From Candidatus Tepidiaquacellales bacterium UBA2330 (GTDB lineage: Bacteria; Bacteroidota; Ignavibacteria; Tepidaquicellales; Tepidaquicellaceae), in the NCBI GenBank assembly GCA_002344965.1, contig DDUU01000032.1, positions 1 to 33,014 of the forward strand: a DNA stretch of 33,014 nucleotides. The letters run 5' to 3'. A program made the position numbers and the translations under genes. Below are positions 6,760 to 13,550 of the stretch, one piece after another. The number at the start of each line of letters is the position of its first letter. The stretch's first letter is position 1. The notes beneath the pieces are model-generated. The model worked only from the letters and a program-made list of their open reading frames with translations. It was not told the origin of the DNA and ran no database searches.

Positions 6760-8088
6760 ATGAGTATTAATAAAACAATTCTTCTGATTTTTTTACTGGT
6801 ATTCTCTTCCAAAGTCTGCGCTCAGATCAGAATAGGAGTTGCATTGCCTTTGATGAACAATACTGAAAACAAAGAAGAAAAAAAACTCGGCACTGAGATG
6901 CTTCAGGGAATAAGTGATGCTGTAAAGGAACACAACAGAAATAATCCCGGTGCAAAAGTAGAATTGTTAACGGAAGATACTCAAAGGGATCCTGCAATTG
7001 CGCTTGAGATAATTAATAAATTCGGCAGCGATAAAAAAGTAATTGCAATATTTGGTCCTGTATTCAGTTCTGAGCTTTCTCCAAATGCAGGTGCAGCGGA
7101 TTTTCATAAAATACCGGTTGTTACACCTACTTCCACACAGAATTTTCTTGCTCAAAAGAATCCATTTTTGTTTCAGCTTAATCCTACTTATGATATAAGA
7201 GGAAGGACTATGGCGAAATTTGCAAATGATGAACTTAAAATGAAAAGGTTTGCTGTATTTTCCGAAGACTCATACGGAAAGAATTTTGCCGAGAGTTTTT
7301 CAGACGAGGTGCTTAAAAACGGAGGATCTATAACGGCAACTGTTTATTATTCAAAAGATGATAATGACCTCACGCAGGAGCTTGAAGAGCTTGAAGACAA
7401 AATATTTTCAACGGATAAATTTATAGATTTTGGAAATATTACAAAAGAGAATTTTGATATTATTAAAAGTTATGATATAAAATTTTCATACCCGGATTCT
7501 CTGAAGAATGAAATGCTGGTAGTAAGTATTTATAAATTATTCGGAAGAGATGCAGACAGAATAATGGATTCGCTTAAACTTAAACCTACAGCTTCATTTG
7601 ATAAAAGCAGGACAGTGATACCCGGATATACGGAAGCGATTTATATTCCGATCTCAACATATATGGAAATTCCTAAAATGATCTCTCAGTATTTTTCAGA
7701 GCACATTAATCTTCCGGTGCTCGGTACAAGCGACTGGAATAATAAAGAGATACTTGAAGAGAATAAAATTTATATAAAAAATTTATATTTTGATTCTGAC
7801 TTTAATCTTCGTGAAGATGCCGAAACGCCCGATAAGCTTTCAGAGAGCGGAATCAAAAATTATTTTTTCGGATATGACGGAATGAAACTGATACTTGATA
7901 AAATTTCAGAAGGAAATAAGGACAGAATTTCTCTGAATAATGCGCTTGAGTTAACTGAAAATTACATTACATTTCACAACAAAATTACATTGATAGACAG
8001 GACGAACACAGAACTGGAGATAATGAGATTTAATATGGGAGAGCTAATGAGATTGGGTAATTTTAAATATAACAAACTAAATTATTAG
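6760..8088 (+). CDS. Periplasmic binding protein, type I fold (LivJ/Peripla_BP_6-like)
   Basis: 442 residues. A signal peptide (LLIFLLVFSSKVCA|Q, cleavage near residue 21) is followed by IRIGVALPLM...EMLQGISDAVKEHN and VIAIFGPVFSSELSPNAGAA, then IPVVTPTST and MKRFAVFSEDSYGKNFAE: the hallmarks of leucine/amide-binding receptors. A helical insertion (about 200-285) makes it longer than the usual 370-390 residues. No ABC permease or ATPase is nearby, so it may be a stand-alone sensor or envelope factor (LpoA of enteric bacteria uses the same fold to activate a penicillin-binding protein) rather than a transporter subunit. Its position next to an amino-sugar kinase and an envelope gene cluster fits that, but the function is inferred. 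Confidence 0.75.
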   Translation: MSINKTILLIFLLVFSSKVCAQIRIGVALPLMNNTENKEEKKLGTEMLQGISDAVKEHNRNNPGAKVELLTEDTQRDPAIALEIINKFGSDKKVIAIFGPVFSSELSPNAGAADFHKIPVVTPTSTQNFLAQKNPFLFQLNPTYDIRGRTMAKFANDELKMKRFAVFSEDSYGKNFAESFSDEVLKNGGSITATVYYSKDDNDLTQELEELEDKIFSTDKFIDFGNITKENFDIIKSYDIKFSYPDSLKNEMLVVSIYKLFGRDADRIMDSLKLKPTASFDKSRTVIPGYTEAIYIPISTYMEIPKMISQYFSEHINLPVLGTSDWNNKEILEENKIYIKNLYFDSDFNLREDAETPDKLSESGIKNYFFGYDGMKLILDKISEGNKDRISLNNALELTENYITFHNKITLIDRTNTELEIMRFNMGELMRLGNFKYNKLNY

Positions 8089-8153
8089 TTTTGATTTTGG
8101 AAGTTAATTTAATTATTTTAATTTCAAAATTAAAAAAAAAATACAGAAAGATC

Positions 8154-8169
8154 GGAGGATACCAATATA
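8154..8169 (+). promoter_or_regulatory. Ribosome binding site and AUA start codon
   Basis: GGAGG at 8154-8158 lies eight bases before ATA at 8167, the only plausible initiation codon at proper spacing. From the in-frame TAA at 8131-8133 to the first ATG at 8353 there is no in-frame ATG, GTG or TTG. Confidence 0.6.
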
Positions 8170-8829
8170 AAATCACCTAAGTTTAATTTCTCATCAGTAA
8201 TACCTTCATTAATATTACTCTTAATTTCCATAGTTTTTGGGTTTTTATTTAATCCCGGATCTGATCCCGGAAAAGCGGAAATCTTTAGTATTGCATTAGC
8301 TAAATTTAACGATCTGTGGTATTACCCGGTTCTGATATTCATAATTTTTATAATGTTATTAATGTGGGTTAAAAGTACATTAGACAAAAGATTTAATGAA
8401 AACAATCTGACAAGAAATGAAATCAGTAAAATCATTGATAAATGGAGCGGAATAGTAGATGGAATAGGAACAGCTCTTCCTCTGATCGGAGCTGCTATAA
8501 TTTTATTCACTGTCGGTCTGGGAAATGAAGTGTTATTCTTACACTTTGCAATTCCTTTTGAAATAAAATCACTTTTTATTTTAGCCATTGCAAAATTAAT
8601 TGAATCGGCATTTGACGATATGGAGATTCAGTATTTGAAATATGCTAAGGATAATATAAATGAAGGATCTTTAAATTCTTCAAAAATTGAATTTGTGAAT
8701 TTACCATCCGGTGCTGATATAAAGGAAATCAATGACCTTTTGAAAAACTGGAATGAGACTGTCGATAAAATGAAAGATCCTGAATTCAGCAAGAATCTTG
8801 AAACAATCAAAAAAATTGTAAACAAATAA
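8167..8829 (+). CDS. Four-helix inner-membrane protein, possibly MotA/TolQ/ExbB-like
   Basis: 220 residues if begun at ATA 8167 behind GGAGG; a prediction from the first ATG (8353) would give only 158 residues and cut through the second membrane helix. The N-terminus reads MKSPKFNFSS. Predicted membrane segments: about 11-28, 51-68, 99-117 and 133-148, with a charged cytoplasmic loop (about 69-98) and a charged helical C-tail ending in KKIVNK. Two helices, a cytoplasmic loop, two helices and a cytoplasmic tail is the MotA order. GIGTALPLIGA (about 99-108) sits where MotA/TolQ/ExbB proteins have their GT-containing helix, and the last helix carries Lys143 and Glu146. Similarity is topological and weak. 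The single-pass protein 29 bases downstream is the natural partner. Confidence 0.6.
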   Translation: MKSPKFNFSSVIPSLILLLISIVFGFLFNPGSDPGKAEIFSIALAKFNDLWYYPVLIFIIFIMLLMWVKSTLDKRFNENNLTRNEISKIIDKWSGIVDGIGTALPLIGAAIILFTVGLGNEVLFLHFAIPFEIKSLFILAIAKLIESAFDDMEIQYLKYAKDNINEGSLNSSKIEFVNLPSGADIKEINDLLKNWNETVDKMKDPEFSKNLETIKKIVNK

Positions 8830-8858
8830 TTTCTCCAAAATTAAATTAATTTAAAATT

Positions 8859-9266
8859 ATGGAAAGAAGAAATAAACGCGATGCAAAATTCCTGATTTTC
8901 CAATCACTTTATATAATAGCAATAGCAATTCTTTTTTATAAAGGGACGGACTTAACAATAAATAAAGTTATGGAAATTAATTCTGACGAAAAAATAGTTC
9001 CTAATACTGCTATAATTGTAAATCCGGAAATTGAAGAGGTTCTGCCTAAACCAGAAGAAGGTAAAGAGTATGTTGAGATAAATTTAAAAGATCAGGAAAT
9101 AGTCAATAAAAATGAGTATGAAAAATTGCTAAAAGAGAATTCTCAACTGGCAGCCGATAATGAAAAACTTAAAAATCTGAAAACGCCTGACAGACAACAA
9201 AGAATACCGATTACTAAAGAAGATGACAAGGAAAGAGTAGTAATTCCCGGAGAAAGAAATAAGTAA
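8859..9266 (+). CDS. Small single-pass membrane protein with periplasmic coiled coil
   Basis: 135 residues, not recognised. A very basic N-terminus (MERRNKRDAK) precedes one membrane helix (about 11-28), predicting an N-in orientation with most of the protein in the periplasm. The external part has a proline-rich acidic stretch (VNPEIEEVLPKPEEG, about 55-68), a short coiled coil (NEYEKLLKENSQLAADNEKLKNL, given in parts: NEYEKLLKEN and LAADNEKLKNL) and a charged tail. The layout resembles the stator partner of MotA-like channels (MotB, ExbD, TolR, GldM), but the conserved membrane aspartate of MotB/ExbD is absent. It starts at ATG without a Shine-Dalgarno sequence, in the same direction as both neighbours. 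Confidence 0.65.
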   Translation: MERRNKRDAKFLIFQSLYIIAIAILFYKGTDLTINKVMEINSDEKIVPNTAIIVNPEIEEVLPKPEEGKEYVEINLKDQEIVNKNEYEKLLKENSQLAADNEKLKNLKTPDRQQRIPITKEDDKERVVIPGERNK

Positions 9267-9290
9267 AATTTTTTTTAGATTTATTAATTA

Positions 9291-10043
9291 ATGTTTAACT
9301 TTAGAATTTCGAAAATATTTTTTTTAATATTGTTTTTCCTTAACTGCGTGAATTTATTTTCTCAGGAAAAGGAAGAGCCGATATTATATCCGGCAACTTC
9401 TTTATCTCAATTGATAAAGTTTTCATCAGCAAAAGTTGTTAACAACTTACCTTATGATGGAAAAGCATTTGGTTTTAAAAATGACAAGGGTACTTTTATA
9501 ACAGATTATGAAGCATTAGATACATTTGAAATAAAAATTTTAGACTATGACAGCATTCAGTTTTACTCAGAATATATAAGAGACGGTATACCAAAAGTAT
9601 TAGACGGATTTTTTCTGAAGGTTGATGAAAATAAGTCATTCACATATACGCCTCTTCCGGTTCAGGATCTCGTGGGACTTGATATTGTTACAGAGAATGT
9701 AAAAAAATACAAAGGCAGAAAACTATATGAAATTACAATTGAAGATGATGTTAATGCAGGAGAAATAGAAGTTATGCCGTTACCCGAATCTGTTTCTTTT
9801 ATAGATATTCAAAGAATCGATACGGCTAAATATACTGCTACGAATAAGGCAATTTTTCAAATTAAATTAAAAGACACGAAATCTTTTGCAAATGAAGTGA
9901 GCAAAAGTATACTGGACAGAATATTAAAAGGCGAAGAAGTTATAATGCCAATCGGCATAAAACTTTTTGACAAAAAAATTCCCTCTCATACAGAAGAATA
10001 CAAAATTTTCCTGAAGAAAAAAAAGAAAAAAAAGACTAAATAA
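9291..10043 (+). CDS. Exported protein of unknown function with poly-lysine tail
   Basis: 250 residues, not recognised. The signal peptide runs to about residue 25 (FFLILFFLNCVNLFSQ). The mature part is rich in alternating beta segments (FEIKILDYDSIQFYSEYI, ELDGFFLKV-like stretches, GEIEVMPLPESVSFIDIQ) and lacks cysteines after the signal peptide. It ends in seven consecutive lysines before TK, encoded by A-rich DNA at about 10016-10040. Such a tail is odd for an exported protein and might bind acidic polymer or nucleic acid, or be slippage-prone. It lies 24 bases after the coiled-coil membrane protein and nine bases before the next gene, so it is probably part of one operon. Confidence 0.65.
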   Translation: MFNFRISKIFFLILFFLNCVNLFSQEKEEPILYPATSLSQLIKFSSAKVVNNLPYDGKAFGFKNDKGTFITDYEALDTFEIKILDYDSIQFYSEYIRDGIPKVLDGFFLKVDENKSFTYTPLPVQDLVGLDIVTENVKKYKGRKLYEITIEDDVNAGEIEVMPLPESVSFIDIQRIDTAKYTATNKAIFQIKLKDTKSFANEVSKSILDRILKGEEVIMPIGIKLFDKKIPSHTEEYKIFLKKKKKKKTK

Positions 10044-10052
10044 AAATATATA

Positions 10053-10778
10053 TTGAAAAGTCATTTTATGAAGTATGCGTTGTTATGCCTGATGCTTTTT
10101 GTAGTGCTGACATCTCTGAATTATACCTTTTTAAAAAATCCGGTTTCTTTAAATTTATCAGATACGATTAACATTAATAATATTCGGGAAATTTCACTTG
10201 ACACTGTAAAGTTTTTATTGTTTGATGATGATGCAAGTATTGAAAATGTAAGAAGAGATACAATATACATAAATGCCGGAGATAGTGTTTATAAAATTCC
10301 TTACAGAATATCAGCAAAAATAGTATTGGACAATGCTGCACGAAACAGATATTTTAAGCTGACAGGATTGTCGCTATTAGATAATGCAGAACTGGAAAGT
10401 TATTTAAAAGATCTGTTCAGTAATCCCAGAAATAAATTAAAAGAAGAGATCCCTGCGAAATACTGGAAAAGACATGAGATATATTTAAGATATTTTGAAC
10501 CTTACGATAAAAACTCCCCATATCTTCCGGGTAATTCTTTAAATACTGATTATGATGAAGATGAAGTGGATGATCAAATTACAGTATTGGAAAACTATGA
10601 AAATTTTCCTTTGCCGGAAACTATTGATATGGAGGTGGATCTGAGAAAAATTCCAAGAATTTTAAAAATACTTGATCTTGAGTTTGACTTTGATAAACTG
10701 GATAAGAGATTTCAAAGACTTATACTGAACAGCGGCAAAAATGAAATTAATCAAAACAGGAAAAGTAATTTAAGATAA
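10053..10778 (+). CDS. Exported or membrane-anchored protein of unknown function
   Basis: 241 residues from TTG at 10053; ATG at 10068 (MKYALLCLMLF...) is an equally possible start and gives a cleaner signal or anchor segment. One hydrophobic stretch (about 7-27) is followed by a soluble region with no clear motif: a possible beta domain (LDTVKFLLFDDDAS, DTIYINAGDSVYKIPYRIS), a helical part (ELESYLKDLFSNPRNKL), an acidic linker (DYDEDEVDD) and a basic C-terminus. It has no cysteines beyond the anchor. It follows the previous gene by nine bases, so co-transcription is likely. Confidence 0.6.
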   Translation: MKSHFMKYALLCLMLFVVLTSLNYTFLKNPVSLNLSDTININNIREISLDTVKFLLFDDDASIENVRRDTIYINAGDSVYKIPYRISAKIVLDNAARNRYFKLTGLSLLDNAELESYLKDLFSNPRNKLKEEIPAKYWKRHEIYLRYFEPYDKNSPYLPGNSLNTDYDEDEVDDQITVLENYENFPLPETIDMEVDLRKIPRILKILDLEFDFDKLDKRFQRLILNSGKNEINQNRKSNLR

Positions 10779-10862
10779 AATAAATAAGTAATAAATTATA
10801 AATTTAAATAAGACAATTAAAAGGTTAAATAATTTGATCCATGGAACTTATAATAACTTAAT

Positions 10863-12092
10863 ATGAAAATACCGGTACTAATTTTTTTAATTTTAATAAC
10901 GATTTTTATTACAGATAAAGCTTCTGCACAGTCAGATTTCTTAATACAGGCCGGATGTAATTTATGCGAATCAGAAAAAGGTAAACTTTTAAGAGATTAC
11001 ATTGCTGAAAATAATCTTCAGATATTGCGTGATAATTGTTATACGACAGATGATATAAGAGTTATTTACAGAGAAGGAGTTGTTGATTTCGGAAGAAAAC
11101 AGGAAAATCTAACTTCGACGCTAAACATTATTATGACTGGCTGGATACTTTGCAAAGAGGATTTATCGGGTACATCAGATGAATTTCAAAAACCGGAAGA
11201 ATCAAGTATTTTTGAACCCTTGATCTATATACCAAAACGTATTGCAGCAAACTGGAGTTTCAGGACGTCTTTTGTAAATCAATACAGAAACCTGAGTTCT
11301 CTGGATTATTATGTTAATCCCTATTTCCAGGTATTCGGAGGAGATCCTTTGGGTATTCCTTTTGCTTACGGCTCCGGTGTCGGACTAACAGCTGCATTTG
11401 GAACTTCTTATTCAGGACCCATGGAAACAGATTTTGTAAAAGGGGGACTGCATCTGGCTTTATTTGAAGTATCAGTAACGTCAAGAATAAAAGAATTCGT
11501 TTTAAAATATTCTGCAAATACCAATAAAACTGAAGATACAAGAAATACCTGGCTTGGAAACTGGAATAACCTGTATGCGCCTCATTTGGGAATGGAATTT
11601 GCGATGGAGCTTCCAATATTCAGGCTTTCTTATTTTACAACTATTGATACTCTTCAGGATATAACAGATAATCCTGTTATTGTAAGGAATGAAGTCACCG
11701 GCAAACCGATGAAAAACAATGTGGTGAGAGGGGAGTATTTTGGATTTGAGCTCAGAACACCAAATTTAATTTTTTATAATTCAACAAGAGCTAAATTTTA
11801 TTTTGCAAAACAATTCGGTGAATATCATCTCGGATTCTCAGGTAGGGAAATGAAGATTGATGAATTCGTTTTTGATTTTAGAATAAACGCAACATTCCCG
11901 GGCAAGAGAGATTTTCAATTATTAACAGAATTGTATTTTGACAGTCCATGGATTGGATTTGCAAATAAAGCATTCGGATTCGGTCCGTCCGTCAGATTTG
12001 GACAAACTCCGTCCAATAATTTCGGAATCATCAGCGCATTCATAAACGCCAGATTCAAGATAGGAGATTTCTTTGATAAGAATATTTATTAA
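10863..12092 (+). CDS. Probable outer-membrane beta-barrel protein with N-terminal CxxC domain
   Basis: 409 residues. The signal peptide ends at ASA|Q (about residue 22). The first 75 mature residues hold all four cysteines (Cys32, Cys35, Cys59, Cys97), the first two as GCNLCES; this small domain is not recognised and could be disulfide-bonded. From about residue 125 on, the sequence is a run of amphipathic beta strands with aromatic girdles (YVNPYFQVFGG, GSGVGLTAAFGTSYSG, VVRGEYFGFELRT, FGPSVRFGQ) ending in FKIGDFFDKNIY, typical of a beta barrel with an aromatic last residue. It could be an outer-membrane channel or anchor for the envelope cluster. The 84-base gap upstream may hold its own promoter, but none is convincing. 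Confidence 0.65.
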   Translation: MKIPVLIFLILITIFITDKASAQSDFLIQAGCNLCESEKGKLLRDYIAENNLQILRDNCYTTDDIRVIYREGVVDFGRKQENLTSTLNIIMTGWILCKEDLSGTSDEFQKPEESSIFEPLIYIPKRIAANWSFRTSFVNQYRNLSSLDYYVNPYFQVFGGDPLGIPFAYGSGVGLTAAFGTSYSGPMETDFVKGGLHLALFEVSVTSRIKEFVLKYSANTNKTEDTRNTWLGNWNNLYAPHLGMEFAMELPIFRLSYFTTIDTLQDITDNPVIVRNEVTGKPMKNNVVRGEYFGFELRTPNLIFYNSTRAKFYFAKQFGEYHLGFSGREMKIDEFVFDFRINATFPGKRDFQLLTELYFDSPWIGFANKAFGFGPSVRFGQTPSNNFGIISAFINARFKIGDFFDKNIY

Positions 12093-12150
12093 TTTCAAAA
12101 GATTATTTACGTAATCTCAACTGTATAGTTTTTAAGACATACGCTTCTAA

Positions 12151-12202
12151 AATTCTAATTAGACACTAAAATAATAATTTTAGTGTCTATTTTTTTAGAA
12201 TT
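12151..12202 (+). terminator. Strong terminator with nested outer stem
   Basis: AGACACTAAAAT (12161-12172) pairs perfectly with 12177-12188 around the loop AATA, followed by seven T (12190-12196): a textbook rho-independent terminator. AATTCTAA (12151-12158) can also pair with TTAGAATT (12195-12202), which would enclose part of the T-run. TTCTAAAAT and AATTAGAC each occur as direct repeats around the hairpin. It isolates the lipoprotein-LysM pair from the upstream cluster. Confidence 0.85.
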
Positions 12203-12206
12203 AGAC

Positions 12207-12237
12207 TTGACTTCTAAAATCGAATAGCATATTTTTG
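12207..12237 (+). promoter_or_regulatory. Bacteroidota-type promoter of the lipoprotein-LysM pair
   Basis: TTGACT at 12207-12212, 20 bases from the end of TTG, then TATTTTTG at 12230-12237, an exact TAnnTTTG. It sits directly after a terminator and about 60 bases before the ATG at 12298, giving a leader of roughly 50 bases. This is the best promoter in the window. Confidence 0.75.
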
Positions 12238-12297
12238 TTCGTATTCAATTAACCCTATTTAATAACAAAGCCAAATAAAAATCAGGAGGTTTTAAAA

Positions 12298-12564
12298 ATG
12301 GCAAAAATGAGAAACTTGTTTTTCGTTTTACTTACAGTTGCAATGATGGCAGGATCAACATTCCTAGTCGGTTGCGGTGGCGGTGTAGATGAAGAACAAA
12401 TTCAACAATTGAACGACCTGAAAGCTGAGGTAGACGCTTTACAATCTCAGGTCAATGCAAAGCTTGATGAAAAATCAGACTTGCAGAAACAAATTGCTGA
12501 TACAGAAGCAAAAGCAAAAGAGTGGCAAGGAATTTCTGACGCAGTAAAAAGAAACTGCCCGTAA
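12298..12564 (+). CDS. Small coiled-coil lipoprotein (Lpp-like)
   Basis: 88 residues. The lipoprotein signal peptide has the lipobox LVGC with Cys26 as the lipid-modified residue, followed by GGG. The mature protein of about 63 residues is almost entirely a helical coiled coil (EEQIQQLNDLKAEVDALQSQ...SDLQKQIADTEAKAKEW), as in Braun-type lipoproteins. Unlike Lpp it ends in KRNCP, with Cys87 next to last instead of a terminal lysine, so disulfide or thioether linkage is possible but covalent linkage to peptidoglycan by the Lpp mechanism is not expected. A near-ideal AGGAGG (12284-12289) and a strong promoter suggest high expression. The LysM protein gene follows 70 bases later. Confidence 0.85.
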   Translation: MAKMRNLFFVLLTVAMMAGSTFLVGCGGGVDEEQIQQLNDLKAEVDALQSQVNAKLDEKSDLQKQIADTEAKAKEWQGISDAVKRNCP

Positions 12565-12634
12565 GACCTTGAAAATTTTAAAAAACAATTTTTTTAATTA
12601 AACAAAATTTTAAACAAAAAGGAGATATTTAAAA

Positions 12635-13459
12635 ATGAAATTTCATAAATTATTAGTATTTATGATGGTTTTCTCCTTAGCAGTTATTTCCAGTCCAACT
12701 TTTGCTCAGGATGATGATGATGATGATGATGGTGAAATGATGGAAGAAGAAATGGATGAAGAAATGTGGCAAGCACAAATGGACGAGTACACTGCTAGGA
12801 AATCAGATCTAACCAGTCAGCTAGACGCTTTAAACACAGAGATCGACGGTCTCAAAAAGAGATTAGGCGATGTTAAATTCGTAGAGGATAATGCAAATAA
12901 TATTCTCTGGGCATTAGTCGGATCAAAAACCGGTTATGACGAATACAAAACCAAATTTGCAGATGCAGAAAAAAGAGTTAATGCATGTAAAGGACCGGAT
13001 GATGCAGCAGATATAGAAGCTAATCTTTGGCCTTACTTAACAGATGCAGGTGTTAGCGGAAGATACAAATGCTTACCTGAATTCTGGGACAGATACAATG
13101 CAATGAAAAAGAAAATTGCAGACTGCAAAGGCAAAATGGAAACAGGTACATACACAGTTGTTAAAGGTGATTGCTTATACAAAATCGCAGGTATGAAAAA
13201 TATCTACGGTAACTCAAGATTGTGGCCTGCTATCTGGGACGCAAACAAGAGTGGTGTTGTAAGCGCTCCGCCAAGAGTTGCAAAAACAATTCCAAACCCG
13301 AATCTTATCTATCCGGGACAAGTGCTGAAAATTCCAACACTTACAGATGCACAAAAAACCGATGCACTGAAAAGAACAAATTCATATAAAACCAAGAGAA
13401 AAATGAAAACTAAATCAGTTGACTCTGGTGATATGAAAAAAGAAGATGAAAAGAAATAA
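12635..13459 (+). CDS. Exported LysM peptidoglycan-binding protein with coiled coil
   Basis: 274 residues. The signal peptide ends at TFA|Q (about 24). It is followed by seven aspartates encoded by seven GAT codons (12710-12730) and an acidic region to about 45, a coiled coil (about 50-82), a middle helical region with cysteines 118, 146 and 164, and a LysM domain (about 172-234: TYTVVKGDCLYKIAG, YGNSRLWPAIWDAN, NLIYPGQVLKIP). LysM binds N-acetylglucosamine chains of peptidoglycan; here Cys180 replaces the usual Thr/Ser in GD[TS]L. The last 40 residues are lysine-rich. AAGGAGA precedes the ATG. With the coiled-coil lipoprotein just upstream it probably helps fasten the outer membrane to the wall; this role is inferred. 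Confidence 0.85.
   Translation: MKFHKLLVFMMVFSLAVISSPTFAQDDDDDDDGEMMEEEMDEEMWQAQMDEYTARKSDLTSQLDALNTEIDGLKKRLGDVKFVEDNANNILWALVGSKTGYDEYKTKFADAEKRVNACKGPDDAADIEANLWPYLTDAGVSGRYKCLPEFWDRYNAMKKKIADCKGKMETGTYTVVKGDCLYKIAGMKNIYGNSRLWPAIWDANKSGVVSAPPRVAKTIPNPNLIYPGQVLKIPTLTDAQKTDALKRTNSYKTKRKMKTKSVDSGDMKKEDEKK
12710..12730 (+). repeat. (GAT)7 trinucleotide repeat
   Basis: Seven perfect GAT units in frame encode Asp26-Asp32, directly after the signal-peptidase site of the LysM protein. Unit gain or loss keeps the frame and changes only the number of aspartates. Confidence 0.9.
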
Positions 13460-13504
13460 TTTCATTTAATTCTGTTTCGTTGGATTAAATATTTTTAGAA
13501 ATAT

Positions 13505-13537
13505 AACCCTCATACTTTTAAAAGTATGAGGGTTTTT
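13505..13537 (+). terminator. Rho-independent terminator (15-base perfect inverted repeat)
   Basis: 13505-13519 and 13520-13534 are perfect reverse complements (AACCCTCATACTTTT and its mirror), followed by T to 13537. It ends the lipoprotein-LysM unit and lies only 13 bases before the phoH start. Confidence 0.9.
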
Positions 13538-13550
13538 AATTTTATAACTT

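Noticed and set aside
6760..8088. Calling the binding protein a branched-chain amino-acid transporter subunit
   Set aside because: No permease or ATPase genes nearby and a large insertion; the fold alone does not prove transport.
8167..10778. Direct assignment of the envelope cluster as gldL-gldM-gldN
   Set aside because: The order and topology are similar, but protein sizes and the known GldL, GldM and GldN sequence signatures do not match.
10834..10854. TTGATC...TATAAT as a sigma-70 promoter before the barrel gene
   Set aside because: The spacer is only nine bases and the -10 would lie nine bases from the ATG.
11314..11616. 100-codon minus-strand frame inside the outer-membrane-barrel gene
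   Set aside because: Opposite a coding frame with signal peptide and beta pattern; no start signal or family pattern.
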